Source: Notospermus geniculatus (Eukaryota; Nemertea; Pilidiophora; Heteronemertea; Lineidae). Taken from it: a DNA stretch of 64,000 nucleotides. The DNA is taken from assembly GCA_002633025.1 (NCBI GenBank), contig NMRB01000109.1:335851-399850 (forward strand). Direction: 5' to 3'. Under the pieces are notes generated by a model. That model had not been told where the DNA came from and ran no database searches. It saw nothing but the letters and a program-made list of their open reading frames with translations. How positions within the stretch are numbered: the first letter of the stretch is position 1; each line of letters opens with the position of its first letter. Positions 32,435 through 45,074 of this stretch are shown here, in pieces. A program made the translations under genes and the position numbers.

Positions 32435-35400
32435 CTTTCGTTGGTTTTTCAGTTCGGCCATGCGTTGATTTTGGCGTAAGGCTCGATGCACCATTATTCT
32501 CTGAATTTCCAGCTGGAGTCTTTGGCTTTCCTATAGTTGTCTGGTTAGATTTTGGCATCCCAACAAAGTGACCATGAGGCAGTGGTATTGCTCCCCCTCG
32601 TGTATGATCAGGCCTTGAAATATTCTTAGTTTCTGATAACCCCTTGGATTTATCACCAGACTTCGGCATCCCAACATAATGACCATGTGGCAGCTTCACC
32701 ACTCCAGCCGATCTTTTACGAGGCTTTGACATTTTACCATCATCACCTTGTTGCTCTGCTGACCCCCCCGGCTGACTGCTCCCTGGTCCTGGACCTGCAG
32801 CTATGCCATTAGGCTTCACCTTTCCACGAAGCTGACCTTTTTGCTGTTGTAACCCACCAGCTATATCAGGCTGGCTTTCAGGGTTTTGTGTCCTGCCAGT
32901 TCTGTCGTTAGGCTTCAACCTTCCACCACGCTGGTCCTCAGGTGCTTGCGTTCCGCCAGATGAGACATTTGGCTTCGATGTTACACCATGCTGACCTTTT
33001 TGCTGGTCTAAACCACCAGTTCTGTCATTAGGCTTCGACTTTCCACCAGATTGATCCTCAGGCTCTCGTGTTCCACCACCTGGCTTGGGTCTTACATGAC
33101 GCTGATCTTCTTGCTGCTGTAAACCACCAGTTTCACCATTAGGGTTCAACTTAATACCACGCTTGTCCTCAGGCTTTTTGGTTCCACCAATTTTATCTTG
33201 AGGCTTTGGTCTTACACTATGCTGACCTCGCTCTCCAAAACCGCCAGCTTTGTCAGTAGGCTTCAAACTTCCCCCACCCTGGTTCTCATGCTTTTGTGTT
33301 CCACCAAAGTTATCAAGAGACTTTGGTCTTACACTGTGCTGACCTGTTTGCTGGTCTAATCTACCAGCTGTGGCATTAGGCTTCAAGCTTCCACCACGCT
33401 GATCCTCCGGCTCTTGTGTTCTAAGATTGTCATCATGAGACTTTGGTCTTACACTTTGCTGGACTTTTTGCTGTTGTAAACCACCATCTATGCCATTAGG
33501 CTTCAATTTTCCTCCACGCAGTTTCTCAGGTTCCTGTAATCCACCAGTTATACTATTGGGTTTCAACCTTCCACCACGCTGACCTTCAGGTTCTTGTAAA
33601 CCACCAGCCTTGTCACTAGGCTTCAAACTTCCACCATGCTGCTTCTCCAGCTCCTGTAATCCACCCAGTTTAACATTAGGTTTTGGCCCTCTACCCTCCT
33701 GACCTTCAGGTACTTGCAAACCACCACCTCTGGTCTGAGGCTTCAACCCTTCACCTCGCGGATCCTTAGGCTTCAGCAATCCACCAGATTCAAAATTAGG
33801 TTTCAACTTTCCAGCACGCTGACCTCCAGGTTCTTGTAAACCACCAGCTCTGTTATTAAGCTTCAAACTTCCACCACGCTGACCAGGCTCCTTTAATCCA
33901 ACAGGTGGAACAACAGGCTTCAACCTTCCACCTGCTTGACCTTCAGGTTCTTGTAAACCAGCGGTTGGAAGACGAGGCATTGATATTCTTGGTGGTTTAG
34001 GGTTTGATATACCTCTAAGCCTTCCCAGTTGCTGTGTTGTTCCACCAAGTTGCTTCTCTGCTCTGCCAGTTGGTCCAGTTTTAATTGTGGTTGATCGACT
34101 AGGGTCACCACGGGACTTCAGTGTTTTTAAAAGTGACCCGAGATACTTGGGGTTTTGATCATTTCGATTCTGGATTTCACTTCGTGCATAAGGAGGCTTG
34201 GGTAGTGTAGCAAATTTCTCTTGTGGTACCGGTACAGTTATTTCATTCAATGCCCCGAAGGACTTCAGTGTTCGTCCAAACCTATGAGTAGCCATCCCTG
34301 TGCCCCCATGTTGAGGATGATCAGACATTGTACCATAAGTGTTGTGAGACCCTTCTGACGCTCTGAGCCCATCGCGGCTGTTGAATGGTCCTTCGCGATG
34401 ACCAAGGAAGTTTTGTTGAGGATGATCCTTTGCCAGTTCTCCGTATGGAGGCTCATCCAGCGTATTCGACATTGTACCATACATGTTTTGTGACTGTTCT
34501 GATGCACCGAGCCCATCACGGTTGTTGAGTGGTCCTCTGTGATGACCAAGGAAGTTTTGTTGAGGTTGATCCTTTGCCAGCTCTCCATATGCAGGCTCAT
34601 CCAGAGGATTTGACATTGTACCATACACGTTTTGGGACTCTTCCGATGCTCCGAGCCCATCACGGCTGTTGAGTGGTCCTCTGTGATGACCAAGGAAGTT
34701 TTGTTGAGGATGATCCATTTCACCATATGGAGGCCCATCCGGAGGATTTGACATTGTACCATACATGTTTTGGGAGTCTTCTGATGCACCGGGCCCATCA
34801 CGGCTGTTGAATGGTCCTCTGCGATGACCAGGAAAATTTTGTTGAGGATGATCCTTTGTCATTTCACCATATCCAGGTCCATCCAGAGGATTTGACATTG
34901 TTCCGTATATGTCTTGGGACCCTTCTGATGCACCGAGCCCATCACGGCTGTTGAATGGTCCTCTGCGATGACCAAGGAAGTTTTGTTGAGGTTGATCCCT
35001 TGCCAATTCACCATATCCAGGTCCATCCAGAGGATCTGACATTCTACCATACATGTTTTGGGACTGCTCTGACTCACCGAGCCCATCACGACTGTTGAGT
35101 GGTCCTCGCAAATGACCAGGAAAATTTTGTTGAGAATGATCCTTTGTCAGGTCTCCATATGCAGGCTTATCCAGAGTGTTTGACCTTGTACCATATATGT
35201 TTTGGGACTGCTCTGATGCACCGCGCCCATCACGGCTGTTGAATGGTCCTCTGCGATGACCAGGAAATCTTTGGAACTTTCTGCCTGATGCATCGTGAGG
35301 AGATGATCGTTCACCAAACATGCCACCAACTGTACCATGCTGGTTCGACAAGCCGTCAGAAGCATCTTGTGACTGTGACATCCTACCGTGTGAGCCAGGT

Positions 35401-38400
35401 TCTTCATAATGTTCCTGTGGCTTTGCTATTCCGTTATATCCACCATGTTCTCTAGACATTCCATCGAGTGTATAAGGTGGTTGTTTTACTCGGCTTGTAT
35501 CATAAGGTGTCTGTATGTTATCAAGCCTGTTATGTTCTCTGGACATTCCACCAGGTGTATCACGCTCTCCAAACATTCCACCAAATGTATCGAAATCACT
35601 TGAAATACCACCAGGTGATTTCCGTAATCCAGCACGTGTATTAGGAAGGTCTGACAGTCCATGATCTGTATCACCATAACTCTCTCGTGACATTCCAAGT
35701 CTAGCATCTGGCCTTGACATTCCATCAAATCTATTATGTGGTCTTGACATTCCACCAAGTCCATCAGAAGGGGGTTGTCTTAATCGACCACTTGTATGTC
35801 GAGGATTTGATATTGCTCCAAATTTATCACTCTCTGTTGGTATTCCACCAAATCTATTGTATGGGCTCGACATTCCACCAAGATCATCATGTGACATTGA
35901 GTTTCTACCGTGACTATCATATGGCCTTGACATTCCACCATGATCATCATATTGCTTTGACATTCCACCAAATTCATCATGTGGCCTTGACATTCCATCA
36001 AGTTCGTCATGTGGTCTGGACAATCCATCATGACTGTCATATGGCCTTAACATTCCTCCAAATCCATCATGTGGCCTTGACATTCCATCAAGTTCATCAT
36101 ATGGCCTTGACATTCCATCATGACTGTCGTATGGCCTTGACATTCCACTAAATCCATCATGTGGCCTTGACATTCCACCAAGGCCATCAACAGGTTGTTG
36201 TCTTAATCCATCACTTTTATCCCAGGGATTTGATATTTCATCAAATGTATCACGCTCTCTTGACATTCCACCATGTGTATCATGTTTTCTGGACATTCCG
36301 CCAGTTGTTTCATGCTCTCTTGGCATTCCACCATGTGTATCGTAGTCTCCTGACATTCCACCATGTGTATCAGGTGTATCACGCTCTTTAGACATTCCAC
36401 CATTTGTATCATGCTCTCTCGACATTCCACCATGTGTATCATGGTCTCTTGACATTCCACCATGTGTATCGCGCTCTTTAGACATTCCACCATTTGTATC
36501 ATGGTCTCTTGACATTCCACCATGTGTATCATAGTCTCCTGACATTCCACCATGTGTATCAGGTGTATCACGCTCTTTAGACATTCCACCATTTGTATCA
36601 TGCCCTCTTGACATTCCACCAGTTGTATCTTGCTCTCTTGGCATTCCAGCAAGTGTGTCGGATGGTTGTCGTAATCCATCACTTGTTTCACGAGTTGCTT
36701 TTTGACCGTGTGTGTCAGGCTCTCTTGACATTCCACCATGTGTGTCATGCTCTCTTGACATTCCACCATGTGTATCAGGTAGATGTCTGAATCCTTCACG
36801 CATGTGATGAGGTTTTGACTCTGGCTCTGGTAATGGAGCAAATTTGTCAAATGACTTTGGTTCTGATGTCACATCAAGTGCATGATGAGGACTTGTTGTT
36901 CCACTAAGTGTGCTGCGAGGCTCTGGCAGTGGACCAAGTGTATGATCAGGCTGCACTGTTCCACTAGGTGTGTCCTTAGGCTTTGTTGTCCTAACCTTCT
37001 CGACATGGAACTCTTCAACTGGTGGGCCTTCTGGTGGCATAGTTATTTCAAGATGTGCGTGATTGTGTTTTGATGTTTTCCCATGTAAATCATTAGGCTT
37101 AGGTCTACGACCATGTTGATCATCAAACTTTACAGTTTCTTTATGTTTGTCATTGTCCCTGGGTGTTCTTTCAAGTGAGTCATGAGGCTTTGACTTCCGT
37201 TTACGTTCCTTTCGCGGCTTTAGTGTTCCTTTTGGTTTTGATATTTGCTGAAATGTACCTGGTGCTGGAGTGCCACTTATTAAATGACCAGGGGATTTTG
37301 GTCCATGAAGTGTATCCTGCGGTCTTGATGTTTGTGGCTTTAATGAACTGACATCAGGTTTCTCTAAACCACCAAATTTGTCTTTTAACATATCATGATG
37401 TCTATCATGTTCTCTTGACATTCCACCAACTGTATCAAGTGTACTTGACATGTCATCAGGGGATTGTCTTAATCCAGCACTTGTATCGTGAACATCTGAC
37501 ATTCCACCATGTGTAGGGTGCTGTCTTGACTTTCCATCAAGTCTATCGTGCGGTCTTGACATTCCATCAAGTTCATCATGTGGCCTTGACTTTCCATCAA
37601 GTCTATCGTGCGGTCTTGACATTCCATCAAGTTCATCATGTGGCCTTGACTTTCCATCAAGTCTATCGTGCGGTCTTGACATTCCATCAAGTTCATCATG
37701 TGGCCTTGACATTCCATCATGACTATCATATGGCCTTGACATTCCACCGTTTCTATCATGTGACCTTGGCATTCCACCAAATTCATCACGTGGACTTGGC
37801 ATTCTACCAGTTCTGTCATGTGGCCTAGACATTCCATCAGGAGTATCATATGGCCTTGATATTCCACCAAGTTTGTCATGTGACTTTGACATTCCCTCCT
37901 GTCTATCAAATGGCCTTGACATTCCACCAGTGTCATCATGCGGCCTTGGCATTTCACTGAAGTCATCATCTGGCCTTGACATTCCATCAGGAGTATCATA
38001 TGGCCTTGATATTCCACCAAGTTTGTCATGTGACTTTGACATTCTCTCCTGTCCATCAAATGGCCTTGACATTCCGCCAGTGTCATCATGCGGCCTTGGC
38101 ATTTCACCAAAGTCATCATGTGGCCTTGACATTCCACCAGTTCTCTCATATGGCCTTGACATTCCATCAAGTCTACCAACAGTCTGTTGTCCTAGTCCAT
38201 CACCTTTATCTTGGGGATTTGATATTTCACCAAGTGTGTCACTCTCTCTTGACATTCCACCTGGCCTAACATCTGGTCTTGTCATTCCACCATATTTGTC
38301 ATGTGGCCTTGACATTCCACCACGTCTATCAATGGGTTGTTCCCTTAATCCAGCACTTGTATCTTGAGAATGTGATATTTTACCTGGTAAATCACTCACT

Positions 38401-41400
38401 CTTGGCATTCCTCCAGCACCATCATATGGTCGTGACATCATACCATGTTCATCATGTGGCTCTGGCTTTCCACCATGTTTATCATGTGGTCTTGACATCG
38501 TACCATGTTCATCATGTGGCTTTGGCTTTCCAGCACGTTTATCATGTGGCCTTGACATCGTACCATGCTCATCATGTGGCTCTGGCTTTCCACCACGTTT
38601 ATCATGTGGTCTTGATATCGTACCATGTTCATCATGTGGCTCTGGCTTTCCACCAAGTTTATCATGCAGTCTTGACATCGTACCATGTTCATCATCTGGC
38701 TTTGGCTTTCCACCAAGTTCATCATGTGGCCTTGACATCGTACCATGCTCATCATGTGGCTCTGGCTTTCCACCACGTTTATCATGTGGTCTTGACATCG
38801 TACCATGTTCATCATGTGGCTCTGGCTTTCCACCAAGTTCATCATGTGGTCTTGACATCGTACCATGTTCTTCATCTGGCTTTGGCTTTCCACCAAGTTC
38901 ATCATGTGGTCTTGACATCGTATCATGTTCATCATGTGGCTTTGGCTTTCTACCAAGTTTATCATGTGGTCTTGACATCATACCATGTTCTTCACTTGGC
39001 TTTGGCTTTCCACCAAGTTCATCATGTGGTCTTGACATCGTATCATGTTCATCATGTGGCTTTGGCTTTCTACCAAGTTTATCATGTGGTCTTGACATCG
39101 TACCATGTTCTTCATCTGGCTTTGGCTTTCCACCAAGTTTATCATATGGTCTTGACATTCCACCACGTCTATCAACAGGTGATTGTCTTAATCCATCACT
39201 TGTATCACCAAGTTGTGACATTTGGCCAGGTATATTCTGCTCTCTTGGTATTCCACCTGGTGTGTCAGGTTGATTTCTTACTCCACTGCTTGTATCATGA
39301 GGTATTGACATTCCACCATGCGTATCGTGTGTTGGCATTCCACCATGTGTGTCACGTGTTGGCACTCCACCTTGGGTATCATGTGTTGGCATTCCACCTT
39401 GTGTATCATGTGTTGGCATTCCACCTTGTGTATCATGTGTTGGCATTCCACCTTGTGTATCATGTGCTGGCATTCCACCTTGTGCATCATGTGTTGGCAT
39501 TCCACCTTGTGTATCATGTGTTGGCATTCCACCGTGTGTATCAGGTTGTTGCCTTGATCCACCACTTATATAACGAGATTTTGACGCTTCATCACGTGTG
39601 TCTGTCATTGAACTTGGTTTTGGTGTTCTACCAAAGTTGCCATGTGGCCGCAAAGAATTACTGTAGTCATCTTGAGGCTGCTGAGACCCGCCAACTTTGT
39701 CCTGATATTTTGATTTTGATTTTCTGCGCTGTGTGTCGGGAGTGCCTGACATTGCCACTGTGTTATTTGGCTTTTGCAATGGATAATTTGTATAGCTAGG
39801 CTTTGATGTTCTGTTGATCACGAAATGAGGGGTTGGCCTCACATGACGTGTGTCGTTTTTCTTCGTGGAATTATCATGGTGACCACTCGGGTTTGCTAAT
39901 CCCACAATTCTGTCAAACGGCTTAGGTTTTGATGTTCCATTAGATGTGCCATGTGCGCCACTATGTGTACAGGGAGGCTTAGGTAATGGTGGGGGTGTAT
40001 GATGAGGCTTCGATGATCTATTAATTTTGTCCAGAGGCTTGGTTACCTCAACAGGTCTGATATGATGATACACTTCTACGTGATGCCTTTGAGGTGATGG
40101 TCGTATTGCCCTCGGAGGTGCCCCATGAAGTGGATCATTTGGTTTTAATGCTCTACCAAATGAATTCAATCTTCTCCCCCCCTGATCTTTACGGACTTGT
40201 AAGCCACCAGCTCTGACACGGAGTGAGTTGAGTCTGTCAATTCTGTTCATCCTTCCTTCAAATGACCCAAAAGATTTCAAAGTTCTTCCAAATCGACGAT
40301 TAATCGGTTCACCATATTCTTGAGGATGATCCCTTGGCAATTCACTTTCAGTAGGCCCATCCACAGTTTTTGAGTTTGTACCATGTCTGCTCTGGGGCTC
40401 TGCTATTGCACTAAGCCCAGAACGGTCATTGAGTGGGTCTCTACGGTTACCTGGTTGCTTTTGTAATGCACTCAACATATTGGGGGCCTTCAACTTTCTG
40501 TCTGACATGTCCTGAGGTGGAGATTTTGCACCAATAAAGCCTTGAGGCTTTGACATGCCATCAACTGTATCATGCTGCTTTGGCATTCCATTTGGAGCAA
40601 CTTGTGACTTCAACATTCCACCAAGTGTGCTCGGTTTTCCATCATGTTTTCCAGGATTTCCTATTCTGTTACGTCTACCATTCTCTCTTGATAGTCCTAC
40701 TGATGCTTGATGCTTTGGTACCGGTATTTCACCTAGTGTATCATGCAATGTTGACTCTGCGCCAGATGTATCAGGCAATTGTCCATCATTTTTATCTGGC
40801 TCTCTTGAAATTCCAACGATTTTATCCTGCAGTCTTGGTGTTCCACCAAGTGTACTACCCTTCGTTGATGCTCTATTGGGTGTATCTGGTGGTTGTCGTA
40901 TTCCACCACTTGTATGATGAGGTCCTGGCATTCTGTCTGGTGAATCACGCTCATTTAGTATTTTACCAAGTGTGTCCTTTGGCAGTCCACTGAGTGTGGC
41001 ACGTTTTCTCGACATTTCACCAGGTGAATTATAGAGTCCTGACAATTCACCAGGTGTATCATGTGGAATTGGTTGCCTTAATCCTCCGCTCATTTTATCA
41101 CGAGGTTCTGACATTCCACCACGTGAATGATACTCTGTTGACTCTCTGCCGAGTACATCTTGCAGTGCTTGCATTCCAACTGGTTTGTCATTTGGTCCTG
41201 GTATTACATCAAGTGGGTCCGGTTTTCCACCTAATGCAACATGTGTTTTATAAGGTTCTGTCTTTCCACCATGTGTGGCACTTCTTGACATTTTACCAAA
41301 TGCATCACGCTCTGTTATCATTCCACCAAGTGAACCATGCTCCTTTGACATTTCACCAGGTGAGCCATGCTTACTTGACATGTCACCAAGTGAACCAAGC

Positions 41401-43150
41401 TTACTTAAGATCTCAGCGGGTGGACTATGCTTTCTTGATATTTCACCAGGTAAACCACGCTTACTTGACAGATCACCAAGTGAACCAAGCTCTCTTGACA
41501 TTTCGTCGAGTGAACCATGCTTACTTGACTTGTCACGAGGTGAACCATGCTCCCTTGACATTTCACCAAGTGAACCATGCTCCCTTGACATTTCACCTGG
41601 TGAACCAGGCTCCCTTGACATTTCACCTGGTGAACCATGCTCCCTTGACATTTCACCAAGTGAACCATGCTCCCTTGACATTTCACCTGGTGAACCAGGC
41701 TCCCTTGACATTTCACCTGGTAAACCATGCTCCCTTGACATTTCACCGGGTGAACCAGGCTTACTTGACATTTCACCAGGTGAACCAGGCTTACTTGACA
41801 TGTCACCAAGTGAACCAAGCTTCCTTAAGATCTCAGCGGGGGAACCAAGCTTTCTTGACATTTCACCAGGTGAACCATTCTCTTTCGACATTCCATCAGG
41901 TGAACCACTCTGTCTTGGCATTGCATCAGGTAAATCAGCTGATTGTCCTAATCCAGCGCTTGTATCAAGGTCTGACATTCCATCATGTTTCATATCATGC
42001 TCTCTGGACCTTTCAGTTTCGCCATGTGAATCCCTCTCTCTTGACAATCCTACAAGTCTATTATTCGGTCTTGACATCCCACCTGGTGGTTGTCTTCCGT
42101 CACTTGTCCCTTGTGGATTCAATATGTCACCAAGTGTACCATGCTCTCTTGATGTACCACCAAGAGAACCATGCTCTCTTGACATTCCACTAAGTGTATC
42201 ATGCTTTCTTGATGGACCACCTAGCATACCATTCTCTCTTGGCATTCCTGCTAGTGTATCATGCTTTTTTGACATTCCACCAGGTGAACCATGGTCTATT
42301 GACATTCCACCAGGTGAACCATGCTCTCTCGACATTCCACCGTCAAATGTATCATGCTGTCTTGGCATTCCACCTGGTGCAAAGGGTGATTGTCCCAATC
42401 CATCAGTTGTCTCTCGAGGATTCAATCTTCCACCTATTCTACCAAGTTCTCTTGGTACGTCACCAAATGTATCTCGCCCTCTTAACATTCCACCAGGTGT
42501 ATCACGCCCTCCAGACATTCCACCAGGTGTATCACGTTCTCTTGATATTCCATCAAGCAGCCTTTGTGGCTCTCTGAATCCACCAAGCTTATCATGAGGT
42601 TTTGACTCGGGCTCCGCTAATGGAGCAAAGTTGTCAAATGACTTTGGTTCTGATGCTGCACCAACTGCATCATGAGGCTTTGTTGCTCCACTGGGAGGCT
42701 CTGGCAGTGGACCAGGTGATAACTGAGGCTGTGACGTTACATTTCTTATCCTAGTGTTCGTGTGATGATACATTTCTTGAGGATGCTTTTTAATTGATGA
42801 TCCGTTTTGTGGCAGAAATATTCCATGATGTTTGTCAATCACTTTTGATGTGCTGAGGAAATGGGGCTTTTGTGTTCCTCCATGTTTATCGTCAGACTTT
42901 GAGGTTCCATTCTGTTTGTTGCTGTTCCTGGGTGTTCTTTCTGATGAATCATGAGCCTTTGACTTCCCAGTACGTTTTTTGGGAGGTTTCTGTGTTCCGT
43001 CATTTGATCCTGATGTTTGTGGCTTCAGTGAACTACCATGGTGTTCCTGTGAACCACCAACTTTGTCATGTGGCTTTGATGTTCCACCAGATACATTCTT
43101 AGACTTTGACAATGCATTTGGCACCCTGGTATGTCCTTTTCGATGTTGAA
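32435..43150 (-). CDS. Giant modular gene, 10,716-bp low-complexity repeat exon
   Basis: A single exon, phase 1 at both ends (acceptor tttttcag|TT at 43150, donor ACGAAAG|gtaggc at 32435), open for 3,572 codons. Its zones from N to C are: SPGEMSREHG decapeptides (about 41320-41890, period 30 bp); MPTHDTQGG nonapeptides (39310-39540, 27 bp); MSRPHDELGGKPKPHDEHGT 20-residue units (38440-39160, exactly 60 bp, about 12 copies); MSRPHDDTGG/MSREHDTHGG decapeptides (36250-38350); about seven 46-residue LNSRDGLGASE…YGTMSN units (34370-35280); about 23-residue GGLQEPEGQRGGRLKPN units (32810-33970); and two PHGH[YF]VGMPKS motifs. The chain is rich in Gly, Met, Ser, Arg, His, Asp and Pro, has essentially no cysteine, and is expected to be disordered. 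The joined LamG domain suggests an extracellular matrix, mucus or adhesive role, which is inference. No homolog is known to me. Confidence 0.82.
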
Positions 43151-44060
43151 CTGAAAAAATGATTTTGGATAAACCTTGCGATATGAGAGGAGGGTTTGAG
43201 TGAAGGGACACATGTAAGGCACATGCACAGGGCCTGAATTGGTAAGGAGGCTGACATCTCTCATCTAGGGTTCACCAGACTCGAGTAATTTTTGAGATGG
43301 TTCGGTTTATGGCCTAGACCTTATGACTTTTTTACAAAAATTCATAAGCAAGTGCTGGCTTATGAATTTTTGCTTTTTGCCATGTGTTCAGCAATCAATC
43401 AGTCAATTCTATTTGATTGATTTATGGTGTTTTACCAAATGTGCGTTTCATAGAAAAAAATCCCCTTGACAACATTTGCTATGCTCTGCATTGCTGTCAT
43501 CACGTTATTGATTCTCATACTGTAACTAGGTTTTGTTCACAGGGGCAAGAGGTCAGGAGCAGTACATCTTTTTGCCATCTTTAGGCAACTCAAAACATGG
43601 AAGCACATTTCCGTTACTGAAGCAAATCCCCTCCCCCTCTTCCCTCACCCCACCACCATACATTAGCAACATCACTGCTCTTTGACAACTAGCTTGCCTT
43701 TTTGAGGTTTCTGTGGTTTTCCACTCGTCTTTTGGGGCGTTGGTGCTGTAGTGTTGTCCGATTGATCTTCTGAAAAAAAGACAAAACACGCCATGTTCCA
43801 TTTTTATTGAGGTTTAGACTTCGTTCACAATACTTTGGTGGTCTGTGAGTTGACATATGTGGTTTCCGATCAAATCGAGTTGCAGATCTCTGCTTCTTGG
43901 TGGAATCTTGGTGTCTTTTCATCTTTCTTTTTATGAGGTACTTTTGTGCATCAAATCTCTCCTGGAATAGAACAGGGTGCAACACCGGTCTTTCAAGCAC
44001 TTCTTCAGTTGCATCCTTTTTGTTAAGTACCAACACCATTCTTAATAAGACAGTGAAAAA
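42764..44060. repeat. Second tandem pair, copy 1
   Basis: It covers the 5' end of the giant exon, its acceptor, the intron and the upstream linker exon (43698-43769). It ends at CAGTGAAAAA directly before the single N at 44061. It matches 44062-45383 closely, lacking an 18-bp stretch found there near 45258-45275. Confidence 0.9.
43698..43769 (-). CDS. Giant modular gene, linker exon with GC donor (copy 1)
   Basis: 72 nt, phase 1-1: acceptor tttcag|AA and donor CAAAAAG|gcaagc. The GC donor is of the recognised GC-AG class. It encodes DQSDNTTAPTPQKTSGKP then QKPQK, a Thr/Pro/Lys linker like those after the other LamG domain. Joined to the giant exon it gives …PQKG-VQHRKGHTRV in frame. Confidence 0.6.
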
Positions 44061-44061
44061 N

Positions 44062-44451
44062 GATGATACATTTCATGTGGACGTTTTTTAACTGATGATC
44101 CGTTTTGTGGCAGAAATATCCCATGATGTTTGTCAATCACTTTTGATGTGCTGAGGAAATCATGGGGCTTCTGTGTTCCACCATGTTTATCGCCAGACTT
44201 GGAGGTTCCATTCTGTTTGTCGGTGTGCCTGGGTGTTCTTTCTGATGAGTCATGAGCCTTTGACGTCCCAGTACGTTTTTTGGGAGGTTTCTGTGTTCCG
44301 TCATTTGATCCTGATGTTTGTGGCTTCAGTGAACTACCATGGTGTTCCTGTGAACCACCAACTTTGTCATGTGGTTTTGATGTTCCACCAGATACATTCT
44401 TAGACTTTGACAATGCATTTGGCACCCTGGTTTGTCCTTTTCGATGTTGAA
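44062..44451 (-). pseudogene. Partial 5' end of the giant repeat exon, interrupted at the N
   Basis: It has the same acceptor (tttttcag|TT) and the same first 130 codons as the exon starting at 43150 (VQHRKGQTRVPNALSKSKNV…), then stops at the gap base. Differences include KTGTSKAHD versus KTGKSKAHD and one extra codon (HDFLST versus HFLST). This is either the other allele of the giant exon's 5' end or the remnant of a duplication. Confidence 0.75.
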
Positions 44452-45002
44452 CTGAAAAAATGATTTTGGATAAACCTTGCGATATGAGAGGAGGGTTTGA
44501 ATGTAGGGACACATGTAAGGCACATGCACAGGGCCTGAATTGGTAAGGAGGCTGACATCTACTATGGTATCTAGGGTTCACCAGACTCGAGTAATTTTTG
44601 AGGTGGTTCGGTTTGTGGCCTAGGTCTAATGACTTTTTACAAAAATTCATAAGCAAGTGCTGGCTTATGAATTTTTGCTTTTTGCCATGTGTTCAGCAAT
44701 CAATCAGTCAATTCTATTTGATTGATTTATGGTGTTTTACCAAATGTGCGTTTCATAGAAAAAAATCCCCTTGACAACATTTGCTATGCTCTGCATTGCT
44801 GTCAATACATTATTGATTCTAATACTGTAACTAGGTTTTGTTCACAGGGGCAAGAGGTCAGGAGCAATACATCTTTTTGCCATCTTTTGGCAACTGAAAT
44901 ATGGAAGCCCATTTCCGTTACTGAAGCAAATCCCCCTCCCCCTCTTCCCCTACCCCACCACCATACATTAGCAACATCACTGCTCTTTGACAACTAGCTT
45001 GC

Positions 45003-45074
45003 CTTTTTGAGGTTTCTGTGGTTTTCCACTCGTCTTTTGGGGCGTTGGTGCTGTAGTGTTGTCCGATTGATCTT
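45003..45074 (-). CDS. Giant modular gene, linker exon with GC donor (copy 2)
   Basis: Same 72-nt phase 1-1 exon as 43698-43769. It follows the LamG exon at 45601-46278 in phase, and its GC donor (AAAAAG|gcaagc) joins in phase to the giant exon acceptor 550 bp downstream. That short intron leaves little room for a separate promoter and signal-peptide exon, so the upstream and downstream parts most likely belong to one gene. Reading through the GC donor instead would end the protein at KGKLVVKEQ and a stop. Confidence 0.62.

Larger units (their letters stand above)
28205..37791. repeat. Tandem block, copy B
   Basis: It is homologous to 19148-28203 but 531 bp longer. Part of the excess is a 30151-30259 MITE and its flanks, and part is extra tandem units in the coding repeats. 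Beyond 37791 the giant exon continues uninterrupted into sequence not present in copy A. Confidence 0.9.

Noticed and set aside
38440-39540. Regular repeats resembling a CRISPR array
   Set aside because: The period is 27 or 60 bp with no unique spacers, the units translate in frame, and the genome is an intron-containing animal genome.
43790-44039. A coding exon encoding a basic stretch (KYLIKRKMKRHQDS…) upstream of the linker exon
   Set aside because: No acceptor in the required phase keeps it open (a stop follows in phase 1), and the same 168 bp recurs at 63833, so it behaves as a repeat.
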